DNA from: JBKHDT01 sp049974825
Lineage (GTDB): Bacteria; Pseudomonadota; Gammaproteobacteria; Halothiobacillales; Halothiobacillaceae
Length of the DNA stretch: 64,000 bases
NCBI GenBank assembly: GCA_049974825.1
Contig: JBNGDJ010000001.1
Span: forward strand, 1-64,000
Direction of reading: 5' to 3'
Position 1 is the stretch's first letter. Each line of letters begins with the position of its first letter. The position numbers and the translations under genes were made by a program. Of the stretch, positions 1 through 8,806 are shown one piece after another. The notes below the pieces were generated by a model. The model was not told the origin of the DNA and made no database searches. It saw only the letters and a list, made by a program, of their open reading frames with translations.

Positions 1-44
1 ACCCCAGACACTCAGCCAACCCGACCAAGCGAGGTGCGCATCTT

Positions 45-103
45 ACCGAATGTTTTTTCGGTGTCAAATCTTTTTTTCACCGAAGTGAAACAGAAGATTT
101 GAC
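45..103 (-). terminator. Hairpins downstream of tRNA-Lys
   Basis: Two inverted repeats lie just downstream of the tRNA on the minus strand. The first pairs GTCAAATCTT (63-72) with AAGATTTGAC (94-103) and contains an inner TTTCAC/GTGAAA stem with a CGAA loop. The second pairs ACCGAA (45-50) with TTCGGT (57-62). On the minus strand the loops and spacers carry A and T runs. The position and fold suggest a transcription end for the tRNA gene; the exact termination point is inferred. Confidence 0.55.
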
Positions 104-182
104 CGAAGCGCGATTCCGCCCGAGCAAGCCAATGATCGGGCGCTGCATCAACTCTTGAACAGAGCCGAAGCAAAGAATCTGG

Positions 183-258
183 TGGTGGGTCGTGTAGGAT
201 TCGAACCTACGACCAATTGGTTAAAAGCCAACTGCTCTACCAACTGAGCTAACGACCC
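183..258 (-). tRNA. tRNA-Lys (UUU)
   Basis: The minus strand gives a complete 76-nt cloverleaf. The acceptor stem GGGTCGT pairs with ACGACCC, followed by discriminator A and an encoded CCA end. The T arm carries GGTTCGAATCC. The anticodon loop reads CTTTTAA, giving anticodon UUU for lysine. It lies downstream of queC, as in Pseudomonas, where the tol-queEC block is followed by tRNA-Lys. It has its own promoter at 276-303 and a hairpin on its 3' side. Confidence 0.97.
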
Positions 259-275
259 GCCGTTGAGAGATGCGC

Positions 276-303
276 ATTATACGCAGATGATTCGGCCCTG
301 CAA
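276..303 (-). promoter_or_regulatory. Sigma-70 promoter of tRNA-Lys
   Basis: On the minus strand a perfect TATAAT -10 element (276-281) is preceded by TTGCAG (298-303) with a 16-bp spacer. The discriminator after the -10 is GC-rich (GCGC), as expected for a stringently controlled stable-RNA promoter. The -10 ends 17 bp before the 5' end of the tRNA, leaving room for a short 5' leader. Confidence 0.75.
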
Positions 304-336
304 CCCCCGAGGCGAATTTTTTTCGAGCGGGGGTTG
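301..336 (-). terminator. Terminator after queC
   Basis: A strong hairpin sits 15 bp beyond the queC stop. CAACCCCCG (301-309) pairs with CGGGGGTTG (328-336), with an inner CGAA/TTCG extension around a run of T (A on the minus strand). It probably ends the tol-cpoB-queE-queC transcript and separates it from the tRNA promoter, which starts within the same bases. Confidence 0.6.
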
Positions 337-351
337 GACAGGCTCGTCCTG

Positions 352-1047
352 TCAGCGGTAACGCGTCGGATCGGTCACCCCGGCCTGCTCGAACCCCTGA
401 CGCCGCAAGCGGCAGGCGTCACAGCGACCACAGGCGCGCCCCTGCGGGTCTGGGTCGTAGCAGGAGACGGTTGGACCATAATCCACGCCCAGGTCGATGC
501 CCGCGCGAATGATCTCGGCCTTGCTCATGTGGATCAGAGGCGCTCGCACCCGAATGGTTTCACCGCCAACACCGACCGCGGTCGCCAGATTGGCGAGTCG
601 CTGGAACTGCTCGATGAATTCTGGGCGACAATCCGGGTAACCGGAGTAATCAACGGCGTTGACCCCGAGCAGGATGTCGCGCGCACCGAGGATTTCCGCC
701 CATCCCAGGGCGAAGGACAGGAAGACGGTATTCCTGGCCGGTACATACGTGCTCGGGATCCCCTCGGTTTCGGATGTCGGGACCTCAATCGCCGGATCCG
801 TCAGCGCCGACCCGCCCATACCATCGAGGTCAATGCGCACGGTTTTGTGCGCCACGGCTCCCGCATCGGTCGCCAGACGTTTGGCGGCGGTCAACTCGAC
901 ACGGTGGCGCTGCCCGTAGTCAAAGCTCAGGGCGTAGATATCAAACCCTGCGGACCGGGCCATGGCAAGTACCGTGGCCGAGTCGAGCCCACCGGATACC
1001 AGAACCACGGCGGGCCGGCCTTCTCCCCGTGGCAGGTTCTCGATCAT
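352..1047 (-). CDS. queC: 7-cyano-7-deazaguanine synthase QueC
   Basis: QueC converts 7-carboxy-7-deazaguanine, ammonia and ATP to preQ0, a cytosolic step of queuosine synthesis. The 231-residue product begins with the PP-loop motif VSGGLDSAT, continues with FDYGQRH, and ends with the zinc-site cysteines in [20 protein letters not shown]. The ATG at 1047 is chosen because it overlaps the queE stop by 4 bp (ATGA) and gives a family-typical N-terminus; a longer reading (to 1125) only runs into queE in another frame. It is the last gene of the minus-strand tol-que block. Family identity is very clear. Confidence 0.96.
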   Translation of the reverse strand: MIENLPRGEGRPAVVLVSGGLDSATVLAMARSAGFDIYALSFDYGQRHRVELTAAKRLATDAGAVAHKTVRIDLDGMGGSALTDPAIEVPTSETEGIPSTYVPARNTVFLSFALGWAEILGARDILLGVNAVDYSGYPDCRPEFIEQFQRLANLATAVGVGGETIRVRAPLIHMSKAEIIRAGIDLGVDYGPTVSCYDPDPQGRACGRCDACRLRRQGFEQAGVTDPTRYR

Positions 1048-1739
1048 CGCCCGGGCTCCTCGCCCCAAAGTTGCTTGTGCATTTGCAGCTGCATGCGAAG
1101 CTCCCGGCCGGTGGCAAGCAGCCATTCAGCCAGCTCTCTGGGCTCGACCAGATCGAAGACGGGCGAGAACAGCACCTGGAAGCGTCGATCCAGCGTGTGC
1201 TGGATCACGCGCTCCATGGCCCAGTCGAAATCCGCTCGCCCACCGATCACGAACTTGATCTCGTCGTCGGGCTTGAGGTGCTGGAGATTTTCCCAGTGAT
1301 TGCGCGCCATTTCACCGGAGGCCGGCGTCTTGAGATCCATCACGATCCGCACCCGGGGGTCAACCGCGTCAATGGCCAGGGCGCCACTGGTTTCCAGGCT
1401 GACTCGATAGCCGGCGTCCGCCAGTCGGACCAGCAGGCTCCGGCATTCCGGCTGGGCCAGGGGCTCGCCGCCGGTCACACAGACGCGCCGGGTCCGATAC
1501 CCCGCGACTGTTGCCACGATTTCATCCACCCCCATCCATTGCCCACCCTTGAAGGCATAGGCAGAGTCACAGTAGACGCAGCGCAACGGGCAGCCGGTCA
1601 GCCGCACGAAAACGGTAGGCCAGCCGGCGCTCGCCGACTCACCCTGCAGCGAGCGAAAGATCTCCGTAATCCGCAGACTGCCGCTCCGACTGCGGACGCG
1701 CGGCGCACCGGTTTCGACTTCTTCCAGGTCGATGGTCAC
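1044..1739 (-). CDS. queE: 7-carboxy-7-deazaguanine synthase QueE
   Basis: Radical SAM enzyme that rearranges 6-carboxytetrahydropterin to 7-carboxy-7-deazaguanine, the step before QueC. The 231-residue protein has IFRSLQGES near residues 27-35, typical of QueE substrate binding. The radical SAM cysteines follow in the form CPLRCVYC (CxxxCxxC), then a glycine-rich VTGGEPLAQ. The start is GTG at 1739, directly after the cpoB TGA. Its 3' end overlaps queC by 4 bp, so the two are translationally coupled. Confidence 0.96.
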   Translation of the reverse strand: MTIDLEEVETGAPRVRSRSGSLRITEIFRSLQGESASAGWPTVFVRLTGCPLRCVYCDSAYAFKGGQWMGVDEIVATVAGYRTRRVCVTGGEPLAQPECRSLLVRLADAGYRVSLETSGALAIDAVDPRVRIVMDLKTPASGEMARNHWENLQHLKPDDEIKFVIGGRADFDWAMERVIQHTLDRRFQVLFSPVFDLVEPRELAEWLLATGRELRMQLQMHKQLWGEEPGR

Positions 1740-2648
1740 TCAGAGCCCTTCCCGGTCCATCCGGTCAAGCCGCTGCTGGGCCAGACCCGCGGCATGAGAC
1801 CCCTCGTGACGCTCGACAATCTGCGCAAGCCGTGCACGCGCCTTGTCATATTCGCCAAGGTCGTAGTCGAGGTAAGCAATTTTCAGACTGGCATCTGCGG
1901 CACGCGTGCTGTTCGGGTAATCGGAAAGCACCTTCTCGAAACTGGCGCGGGCTGCGTCGCGGTCCTGGTTCACGTATTCCGCCTCACCCTTCCAGTACAG
2001 GGCATGCGGTGCCCAGTTGCCGACCGGGTCGGCCTTGACCGTACGATCAAAGGCGGCAATCGCCTGCTCGTAATTGCCATCGCGAAGCAGCGCAAAGGCC
2101 CGGTCGTACAGCGCGCGCTGATCGGCGGCCTCGTCGGCAGGTTCAGGTGTCTGGGTCGGTTCCGGTTCCGTCGCCGGCTCGGGCTCGGGTGCCGCAGGTT
2201 CCGCTGGCGACGGCTCGGCACGCTCGGGTTCCTGTGGTGTTTCCTCGCTGGCCGTCCCCGGCGACGCCTCGCCCGCCGGGGCGGCCCCACCGCCACCCTC
2301 CAAAGTCGAGACCCGGCCATCAAGGTCAACAAACCCGTCACGCAGGGCTTTTTTCAGCCGTTCGAGCTCGTTGGCCTGAACCTCGTTCTGCCCACGCAGG
2401 CTGCGCAGTTCCTGCTCAAGCTGGTCCACCCGCTCCATCAGCTCCATCAGGATGGTCGAAGTGCCCCGCGACCCGGTCGGCTCGGCCACGGTATCGTTGT
2501 CGGTCGCGGCGGGGATCGACCCCGGCGTCTGGGTGGTCGGCTGGCTTCCACTACCCCAGGTCCGCCACTCCGGCTGCGCCATGGCAATCTGGCTGGTGAC
2601 CAGCCCAATCACCAGTGGGACCCATCGAATCGTGCTTGCTCTAATCAT
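1740..2648 (-). CDS. cpoB: Cell division coordinator CpoB (YbgF)
   Basis: Periplasmic Tol-associated protein that coordinates outer-membrane constriction with septal peptidoglycan synthesis. The 302-residue product has a signal peptide ending near ...SQIAMA/QPEW, an N-terminal coiled coil (LMERVDQLEQELRSL), a Pro/Glu/Ala linker and C-terminal TPR repeats (YDRAFALLRDGNYEQAIAAFD onward). The ATG at 2648 is preferred; an in-frame TTG at 2753 would prepend about 35 residues with no signal sequence. It follows tolB with a 105-bp gap. In relatives pal sits between these two genes, but here it does not. Confidence 0.93.
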   Translation of the reverse strand: MIRASTIRWVPLVIGLVTSQIAMAQPEWRTWGSGSQPTTQTPGSIPAATDNDTVAEPTGSRGTSTILMELMERVDQLEQELRSLRGQNEVQANELERLKKALRDGFVDLDGRVSTLEGGGGAAPAGEASPGTASEETPQEPERAEPSPAEPAAPEPEPATEPEPTQTPEPADEAADQRALYDRAFALLRDGNYEQAIAAFDRTVKADPVGNWAPHALYWKGEAEYVNQDRDAARASFEKVLSDYPNSTRAADASLKIAYLDYDLGEYDKARARLAQIVERHEGSHAAGLAQQRLDRMDREGL

Positions 2649-2753
2649 CTCTTGAAAACCGTCCTTAATCAGGGCTTCGGCCGCCCGGCATACACCGCCC
2701 CGCACCCTATGGCACCGGGCCGTCGAAAGACCCGGTACAGAAATTCGCGACAA

Positions 2754-4049
2754 TCAGCGATAGGGCCCCCAGGCCGCATCACGCACCAGGCCCTTTTCAA
2801 AGCTCAAGGTCTGGTGGCCCTCCCCAGTCACGGGCGAAATGCGCAAAACTGAACGTCCACGCTCGCGAGTCGCATAGACCAGCATCACGCCATTGGGCGA
2901 AAAGCTCGGGCGCTCCTCGTGCCCCTGATCGCTGATGACACGCAGGGCGCCAGTGTCAATATTCTGCACGCCGACCCGGAACCCGCCGAATCCGCTGACC
3001 ACGCCCGCCACATACTTGCCATCCGGTGAAACCGCCGGACCGGCCATGTACGGGCTGTCGAACGACAGGCGCCGCGCCCGGTTGTCACCCCGCCGCTGCA
3101 TGTAGATCTGGGCCTGACCGCTGCGATTGGAGGTAAACACCAGCGCTTCACCATCCGGCATCCAGGCGGCCTCGGTATCGATGGCGCCCCCACGGGTCAC
3201 CTGCTCGAGCTCTCGGGTTTGCAAATCGATCACGTAGATGTTCGGCGATCCGCCCCCGGAAAGCGTCACCGCAATCCGGTTGCCATCGGGCGACCAGGCT
3301 GGCGCCCCGTTGATGCCCGGGAAGTCGGTCAGCCGGTACCGGTCGCCGCTTCCGAGGTCCTGAACCCAAATGCCGGAACTGCCCCCCTCGAACGACACAT
3401 AGGCAAGCTGACCGCCATCAGGAGACCAAGTGGGCGACATGATCGGTCGCGCAGACTCAAGCACTGTCTTCGGGCCGTAGCCATCGGCATCGGCCACCTC
3501 GAGCGCGTAACGTCGTTCACCATCGGCCTGGCGGAACTCCGTGACATAGGCAATCCGAGTGCTGAAGGCACCCCGGATGCCAGTCACCTTCTCGAACACC
3601 AGATCGGCAATCCGGTGGGCCGCGGCACGCAGGTCCGAGTCCCTGGCCGTGATCGCATGCGCGATGAGGTCATCGCCACTGCCCACATCCACCAGGTAGA
3701 ACTCGATGCGCCAGTCCGACCCGGCCGGCATCGCGCGCCCAACCACCAGGTACTCCATTTCGGCGCCGCGCCAGAGTGAGAGGGTCGCATCGGAAAGCGT
3801 GGACGGTCGCTCTGGCATATCCGCCACCGGCATCGGCGCGAACCGCCCCGATCGCGCGAGATCGGCCGAGACGATCGAAGCCACATCCACGGGCAGATCT
3901 CCATCGAACGGGACCACGGCAATCGGGGCGCCGCTGTCGGCACCGGCCGTGATGTCGATCTTCAGGGCGGCCTGGACCGGTGCCGCCAGAAGCCAGCCCA
4001 CAATCAGCAGCCAGACTTGCCAGGGGATCAGTCTCGATCGTCGCTTCAT
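2754..4049 (-). CDS. tolB: Tol-Pal system translocation protein TolB
   Basis: Periplasmic beta-propeller protein that links the inner-membrane TolQRA complex with Pal and the outer membrane. It is 431 residues with a signal peptide cleaved near ...APVQA/ALKID. The N-terminal domain includes PIAVVPFDGD, and WD-like blades repeat the pattern SPDGxxLAYVS / SPDGNRIAVT / MPDGEALVFTSN / SPDGKYVAGV. Length matches the family. A 325-bp non-coding stretch with hairpins separates it from tolA, so it may have its own promoter, as tolB-pal does in E. coli. Confidence 0.96.
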   Translation of the reverse strand: MKRRSRLIPWQVWLLIVGWLLAAPVQAALKIDITAGADSGAPIAVVPFDGDLPVDVASIVSADLARSGRFAPMPVADMPERPSTLSDATLSLWRGAEMEYLVVGRAMPAGSDWRIEFYLVDVGSGDDLIAHAITARDSDLRAAAHRIADLVFEKVTGIRGAFSTRIAYVTEFRQADGERRYALEVADADGYGPKTVLESARPIMSPTWSPDGGQLAYVSFEGGSSGIWVQDLGSGDRYRLTDFPGINGAPAWSPDGNRIAVTLSGGGSPNIYVIDLQTRELEQVTRGGAIDTEAAWMPDGEALVFTSNRSGQAQIYMQRRGDNRARRLSFDSPYMAGPAVSPDGKYVAGVVSGFGGFRVGVQNIDTGALRVISDQGHEERPSFSPNGVMLVYATRERGRSVLRISPVTGEGHQTLSFEKGLVRDAAWGPYR

Positions 4050-4374
4050 GACTTTCTCGCTCGCGCCGCGCGGGCACGTCTGTCAGTTTGTGTATCAGGC
4101 AGATACTTCATGGCCGGGCAGGTCACAGGCCGGGCCGCATGGCGTTCAGTGGTCTCGACTGGCACTACCGCGCCAGGGAAGGTCTTCACGAATGCAGACC
4201 TTCCCGTGCCGGTCTCGGATGCCCTGCCGCACAATGGCGCAAGCCATTGAATTGCGGAGCATGGCCCGGGCGTGAACGCGGGCTCCGCCAGCTCGCGCGT
4301 TAGAGCTGGCGCCAGCCCACAAAGCCAAGGATGGCTTCGTGCAGAGTTTCCCCAAGTCAACCGCCTGCCGGCAT
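4050..4374. other. Non-coding region between tolA and tolB with hairpins
   Basis: No credible gene. It holds three inverted repeats: GGGAAGGTCT (4176-4185) with AGACCTTCCC (4196-4205), GCCAGCTC (4287-4294) with GAGCTGGC (4303-4310), and the terminator-like hairpin at 4318-4341 listed separately. The stretch probably attenuates the tolQRA transcript and contains a tolB promoter, but I cannot point to a convincing -35/-10 pair. Confidence 0.6.
4318..4349 (-). terminator. Hairpin after tolA, related to the nadA terminator
   Basis: CACAAAGCCA (4318-4327) pairs with TGGCTTCGTG (4332-4341) over a 4-nt loop and is flanked by CAGAGTTT. The sequence is nearly the same as the hairpin after nadA at 14481-14520, but the distal arm is degenerate and no T run follows on the minus strand. 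It may be a weak attenuator at the tolA/tolB boundary. Confidence 0.45.
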
Positions 4375-5517
4375 TCACTCGATCCGGAAATTGAACTCAA
4401 GCTTGCGCTCGAACACCTCGGGCACGGGGGGCGCAGGCAATGGACTGGCCCGCTCCACAGCCTTGACAACCGATTCGCGGAACAGCGCATCCCCGTCGCA
4501 GCGACCCGGCTCGACCGAAAGCACCTGACCACCACGCATCTGCGTCACCGTCACCTCACAGCTCCAACTCGGATCGAAGCCGGGTGGACGCCCCCAGTTG
4601 CGGGTCACCTGACTCTTGATGGCTGCAACATACTCGGCACGCGCCTGGGCAAGTCGACGATCCCGCTCGGCAGCCAACCGTTCCTGCAGCGCCGCCTCCG
4701 CCGCCGCCCGGGCCTGTGCTTCCTGACGCTGTCGCTCCGCCTCGGCGCGACGGCGTGCCTCCTCGGCTTCCTCGCGGGCCTTTTCTTCGGCTTCTCTACG
4801 CGCCTGCTCTGCTGCCTGGCGCCGCTCTTCCTCGGCCTGGCGGCGTTCTTCTTCAGCCTGACGCCGCTCTTCCTCGGCCCGGCGCCGCTCTTCCTCGATT
4901 CTGCGGGCCTCTTCCTCGGCGCGGCGACGTTCTTCCTCGATCCGCTTGCGCTCCGCTTCGGCCGCCTGACGCTCTGCTTCGGCCTGGCGCCGTTTCTCCT
5001 CGGCGACGCGTTCGGCCTCAACCTGCCGTTGACGCGCCTCTTCCTCGGCCTTTTTCCGCGCTTCTTCGGCGGCCCTGGCCGCTTCGGCTTCGCGACGTGC
5101 CTGCTCGGCTGCCTCCTGCCGGGCTGCTTCGGCGGCTTCCTGCTCCTTGCGCAGGGCTTCAAGCCGGCGCTGTTCCTGTTCCGCCTCCCGACGCTGCCGT
5201 TCCTGCTCTTCCTGGATCTGGCGCAAGCGGGCCTCTTCGGCCAGCCTGGCCTCGTGTGCCTGCCGGGCTTGCTCATCTGCCTGGGCAAGGGCCCGTTCGC
5301 GGGCAGCTTCTTCGGCGCGCAAGCGCTCCGTATGCGCCTCGAGCACCGAGGATTCGACACTCACCGCGTCGATAATTTCCACCTCTCGGGCCGCCGAAGC
5401 CCCGGCCGCAGGTTTCGAGTCGGGGGCCAGGTTGAGGAACAACGCCAGAACAATTGCCACGTGCAGAATCACCGCCAGCGCGGTGGCCACGGGCATCCGC
5501 AGCATCATCCGCAACAT
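4375..5517 (-). CDS. tolA: Cell envelope integrity protein TolA
   Basis: Inner-membrane protein that spans the periplasm and couples TolQR energy to TolB/Pal. The 380-residue product has an N-terminal transmembrane helix (about residues 10-30), then about 225 residues of Glu/Arg/Ala-rich coiled coil with repeats such as RRQAEEERRQAEEERR. It ends in a TonB_C-like domain of about 95 residues containing YVAAIKSQVTRNW and the cysteine pair SWSCEVT...GRCDGD. The ATG is one base after the tolR stop. Low-complexity coding here gives long spurious frames on the other strand. Confidence 0.95.
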   Translation of the reverse strand: MLRMMLRMPVATALAVILHVAIVLALFLNLAPDSKPAAGASAAREVEIIDAVSVESSVLEAHTERLRAEEAARERALAQADEQARQAHEARLAEEARLRQIQEEQERQRREAEQEQRRLEALRKEQEAAEAARQEAAEQARREAEAARAAEEARKKAEEEARQRQVEAERVAEEKRRQAEAERQAAEAERKRIEEERRRAEEEARRIEEERRRAEEERRQAEEERRQAEEERRQAAEQARREAEEKAREEAEEARRRAEAERQRQEAQARAAAEAALQERLAAERDRRLAQARAEYVAAIKSQVTRNWGRPPGFDPSWSCEVTVTQMRGGQVLSVEPGRCDGDALFRESVVKAVERASPLPAPPVPEVFERKLEFNFRIE

Positions 5518-5518
5518 C

Positions 5519-5962
5519 TCAGGGCTCCTCCCCCGACTCGGTCACCAAGCCGACGCGCTCAATGCCCGCATCCTGAACGCGGCTCATGGCCCGAACCACG
5601 TGGGCATAAGCCGCCTCGCCATCCCCCTTGACGAGCACCGGCACCTCGGGGTTGACCTCTCGCGCCGCACGGACAAGCACGGTGACCTGGGACAGCGGCA
5701 CCGCCGCGTCTGGATCCTCCGCCACGCTGACGTGATAAGCCCCTTCACGAGTCACGCTGATCACCACCGGGTCGACATCGCCGGATTCCAGGGCAGCCGC
5801 CACGGTCTTGGGCAATTCCACCTCGACTCCCTGTTCGAGCATGGGCGCGGTAATCATGAAGATGATCAACAGCACCAGCATGACGTCGATATAGGGGACG
5901 ACGTTGATCTCGCTCATCGAGCGCCGCGGGCGACGCCGTCGTCTCGAAACCGCGGAGGCCAC
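5519..5962 (-). CDS. tolR: Tol-Pal system protein TolR
   Basis: ExbD/TolR-family proton-channel component. The 147-residue protein has a basic N-terminus, one transmembrane helix with the conserved proton-path Asp in NVVPYIDVMLVLLIIFM, and a periplasmic domain. The start is GTG at 5962, two bases after the tolQ stop; a GGGAGGG ribosome site lies 8 bp upstream. It works with TolQ as the motor that energises TolA. Confidence 0.94.
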   Translation of the reverse strand: MASAVSRRRRRPRRSMSEINVVPYIDVMLVLLIIFMITAPMLEQGVEVELPKTVAAALESGDVDPVVISVTREGAYHVSVAEDPDAAVPLSQVTVLVRAAREVNPEVPVLVKGDGEAAYAHVVRAMSRVQDAGIERVGLVTESGEEP

Positions 5963-5964
5963 GC

Positions 5965-6642
5965 TCAGCGCCCTCCCGCCTGCCGCTGGAGCAGGTTCGA
6001 GAACTCGTCGACAAAGGCCTCGTAACGATTGGCCAGCACGTCCACCCGCTCACCAAACCGGTTGTAGGCAATCACCGCCGGAATGGCGGCGAATAGACCC
6101 ATGGCCGTGGCGATCAGGGCCTCGGCAATTGCCGGCGCCACCGTCGCGAGGGTGGGGTTGGACACGTTGCCCAAGGCGAGAAAGGCAGTCATGATGCCCC
6201 AGACAGTCCCGAACAGGCCGATGTAGGGGCTGATCGACCCGACCGTCGCCAGATAGGTCAGAGCCTCCTCCAGCCGTTCGAGCTGACGGCCGAGGCTCAC
6301 CCGCATGGCCCGATCAACGCCGGAGACGATCTGGTCAATCGGCTGCCCCTCAACCCGCCGCAGGCGCTGGTACTCACGAAAGCCCGCCTCGAAGATGGCC
6401 TCCTGGCCTTCTCGCGGCCGTTCCGCCCGGCTGAGCCGGTCGTAGTAATCGTTGAGACTGCCGCCCGACCAGAAGCTCTCGTCAAAGCGCTCCGCCTGTC
6501 GGCGCGCATCCCGCAAAACGCCCGCCTTGTGAAAGATCAGCGCCCAGGAGGAAATCGAGGCGAGCAGCAGCACCAGCATCACCAGCTGGACCACCCAGCT
6601 CGCCTCCAGTACCAGGTCCAGGACCGAGGTTTCAGCGCTCAA
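5965..6642 (-). CDS. tolQ: Tol-Pal system protein TolQ
   Basis: MotA/ExbB-family proton channel protein, 225 residues, with three transmembrane helices (about 13-35, 130-155 and 165-190) and the family pattern TVGSISPYIGLFGTVWGIM. The start is TTG at 6642, inside the ybgC 3' end (11-bp overlap). There is no ATG before the first helix, so a weak start and coupled translation are likely. It is the first of the three motor genes tolQ-tolR-tolA. Confidence 0.95.
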   Translation of the reverse strand: MSAETSVLDLVLEASWVVQLVMLVLLLASISSWALIFHKAGVLRDARRQAERFDESFWSGGSLNDYYDRLSRAERPREGQEAIFEAGFREYQRLRRVEGQPIDQIVSGVDRAMRVSLGRQLERLEEALTYLATVGSISPYIGLFGTVWGIMTAFLALGNVSNPTLATVAPAIAEALIATAMGLFAAIPAVIAYNRFGERVDVLANRYEAFVDEFSNLLQRQAGGR

Positions 6643-7057
6643 GAAAACTCTCCCTCACTTGCTTGGGTATCGGGCAGGGGCGAAAGCCGGACCGGGCCAC
6701 GCAGGCCACCTGAACCTCGCCCTGGCAAAGCAGCTCCGCCGTGCCTGCATGTTCGATCCGCTGGTGGAAGTTCATCGAGGCCCGAGCCATCCGCTCGATG
6801 CCGGTACGCACGATCAACCCGTCATTAAAACGTGCCGGCCGGTGGTATTCAACCGCGAGTCGACGCACGGCAAACAGGACACCATGCGCCTCGGCAAGCC
6901 GGTCCTGCTCCCAGCCGCGTTCGCGAAGCATCTCGGTCCGCGCCCGCTCCATAAACCGCAGATAAGCCGCGTGGTAAACCACGCCTCCGGCATCGGTATC
7001 CTCGTAGTAGACCCGGATCGGCCAGTTGAATTCCCCGATCACCTCAGACGGATTCAT
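6632..7057 (-). CDS. ybgC: Tol-associated acyl-CoA thioesterase YbgC
   Basis: Hotdog-fold acyl-CoA thioesterase that normally opens tol operons. The 141-residue product shows the 4-hydroxybenzoyl-CoA thioesterase signature [25 protein letters not shown], including the catalytic Asp. The ATG at 7057 is preceded by GGAGG with 7-bp spacing and lies within the last codons of ruvB (14-bp overlap). The gene therefore joins the ruv and tol groups in one transcript. Confidence 0.93.
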   Translation of the reverse strand: MNPSEVIGEFNWPIRVYYEDTDAGGVVYHAAYLRFMERARTEMLRERGWEQDRLAEAHGVLFAVRRLAVEYHRPARFNDGLIVRTGIERMARASMNFHQRIEHAGTAELLCQGEVQVACVARSGFRPCPIPKQVRESFLER

Positions 7058-8099
7058 TGGGATCCTCCAGATCCAGGCCCGGCTGCGGCATCCGGTCGGC
7101 GGGCGGCGCGAAGCCGAAGTGCCTGTAGGCCTGGGGCGTCGCCATCCGGCCGCGCGGCGTGCGCACGACAAAGCCCTGTTGAATCAGGTAAGGCTCAAGC
7201 ACGTCTTCGATGGTGTCCCGAACCTCCCCGATGGCCGCGGCGATATTGTCCAGGCCCACGGGCCCCCCGTCGAACTTCTCGATCATCGTCAGCAGCAGCC
7301 GTCGATCCTGGTGATCGAAACCGAGCGCGTCGACTTTCAGAAGATTCAGCGCCGCATCCGCCACCGCGCCGGTCACCCTCCCGTCGGAGCGAACTTCGGC
7401 ATAGTCGCGAACCCGGCGCAGCAGCCGGTTGGCAATTCTGGGCGTGCCCCGCGCCCGCCGCGCGATTTCCAGCGCGCCGTCTTCGTCAACGGTCATGCCG
7501 ACAAGCCCGGCCGAGCGAGTGACGATGGAAGCCAGGTCATTGATGCCGTAAAACTCCAGGCGCTGGATAATGCCGAAGCGATCCCGCAGGGGGTTGGTGA
7601 GCATGCCCGCGCGCGTCGTGGCGCCGACCAGGGTAAACGGCGGCAGATCGAGCTTGATCGAGCGGGCCGCGGGCCCCTCGCCAATCATGATGTCGATCTG
7701 GTAATCCTCCATGGCCGGGTAGAGGATCTCCTCGACCACGGGGGACAAGCGGTGAATCTCGTCGATAAAGAGCACATCGTTGGGCTCGAGATTGGTCAGC
7801 AGCGCCGCCAGGTCGCCGGGGCGTTCCAGAACCGGGCCGGAAGTCTGCCGCAGGCTCACGCCCATCTCGTTGGCAATAATGTGCGCCAGCGTGGTCTTGC
7901 CCAGCCCCGGCGGACCAAAGATCAGCACATGGTCCAGTGCCTCGCCCCGATTGCGGGCAGCCGGCACAAAAATTTCCATCTGCTCGCGCACCGCCGGCTG
8001 ACCAACGTAGTCCGCCAGGGTTTTGGGGCGCAGAGCGCGCTCGAAGGCATCCTCGTCCTCGCGAAGACTGCCTGCCAGTATCCGGTCGGGCTCGCTCAT
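7044..8099 (-). CDS. ruvB: Holliday junction helicase motor RuvB
   Basis: AAA+ ATPase that drives branch migration of Holliday junctions with RuvA. The 351-residue protein has Walker [10 protein letters not shown] near residue 65, Walker B LFIDEIHR, the sensor-region motif GATTRAG, and a C-terminal winged helix ending in [11 protein letters not shown]. The ATG overlaps the ruvA stop by 4 bp. I saw no LexA-type box upstream of ruvA. Confidence 0.97.
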   Translation of the reverse strand: MSEPDRILAGSLREDEDAFERALRPKTLADYVGQPAVREQMEIFVPAARNRGEALDHVLIFGPPGLGKTTLAHIIANEMGVSLRQTSGPVLERPGDLAALLTNLEPNDVLFIDEIHRLSPVVEEILYPAMEDYQIDIMIGEGPAARSIKLDLPPFTLVGATTRAGMLTNPLRDRFGIIQRLEFYGINDLASIVTRSAGLVGMTVDEDGALEIARRARGTPRIANRLLRRVRDYAEVRSDGRVTGAVADAALNLLKVDALGFDHQDRRLLLTMIEKFDGGPVGLDNIAAAIGEVRDTIEDVLEPYLIQQGFVVRTPRGRMATPQAYRHFGFAPPADRMPQPGLDLEDPNESV

Positions 8100-8692
8100 T
8101 TCACCGTCCGCTGCAGGGCCGACCGGATCAGCGCCTCGGTCGGCAGTTCATCCGCGCCGTCCACCGAGCGAATCATCCGGGATGCCTCCGCCGGCTTGTA
8201 CCCGAGGGCCACCAGCGCATCCACCGCCTCGTCGACTGCCGAGCCGGCCCCGGGGGCCACCCCGGCAGTCGTTGCACCCGGCACACCGTCCAGGCGCTCC
8301 AGCCGGTCGCGCATTTCCACCACCAGCCGCTCGGCCGTCTTGCGACCCACGCCCGGCAGCCTGACCAGGGACGCGATGTCGTTGTCGTAAATGCAGGTTC
8401 GGAACTGGTCGGCCGTCATGCCCGAGAGAATCGCCAGCGCCATGCGTGGACCCACGCCGGAAATGCGAATCAGGCTGCGAAAAAGACTGCGTTCGCGCTC
8501 GCTGGAAAAACCATAGAGCAGTTGCGCATCCTCGCGCACTACCAGATGAGTCAGCAGAACCACCGGCCCGTCGCCCTGCAAGGCAAAAAACGTGGACATG
8601 GGCGCCTCCACCTCGTAACCAACGCCGTTGACGTCGATCAGCAGGTGCGGCGGCTGACGATCCACAATCTTTCCGGTGAGTCTTCCGATCAT
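8096..8692 (-). CDS. ruvA: Holliday junction DNA-binding protein RuvA
   Basis: Tetrameric protein that grips the Holliday junction and recruits RuvB. The 198-residue product starts with [28 protein letters not shown], the family-typical OB fold. Helix-hairpin-helix motifs follow ([15 protein letters not shown] and [16 protein letters not shown]), then the RuvB-binding C-terminal domain. The ATG at 8692 is chosen by homology; the frame is open 15 codons further upstream. It lies 114 bp from ruvC. Confidence 0.96.
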   Translation of the reverse strand: MIGRLTGKIVDRQPPHLLIDVNGVGYEVEAPMSTFFALQGDGPVVLLTHLVVREDAQLLYGFSSERERSLFRSLIRISGVGPRMALAILSGMTADQFRTCIYDNDIASLVRLPGVGRKTAERLVVEMRDRLERLDGVPGATTAGVAPGAGSAVDEAVDALVALGYKPAEASRMIRSVDGADELPTEALIRSALQRTVK

Positions 8693-8806
8693 TTGCGATG
8701 GTTCCGAATGATTTCGATGCGCCCGGGGCGCGGGCACGGCCCCGGCTCGACAGGTCAGGCTGCCCGGGGCCCCGCAGGGGCAGGGCGACTCTCGTGCAGC
8801 CCTGTT

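Noticed and set aside
2649..2753. A TTG start that would extend cpoB to the tolB stop.
   Set aside because: The extension has no signal sequence, while the ATG at 2648 starts a good signal peptide. I also looked here for a shortened pal and found no OmpA-C motif.
774..2852. A plus-strand open frame of 692 codons across queC, queE, cpoB and part of tolB.
   Set aside because: It crosses four well-supported genes on the other strand and shows no domain; codon-position bias of the real genes creates it.
8693..8806. A LexA (SOS) box before ruvA.
   Set aside because: No CTGT-N8-ACAG match was found in the space between ruvC and ruvA.
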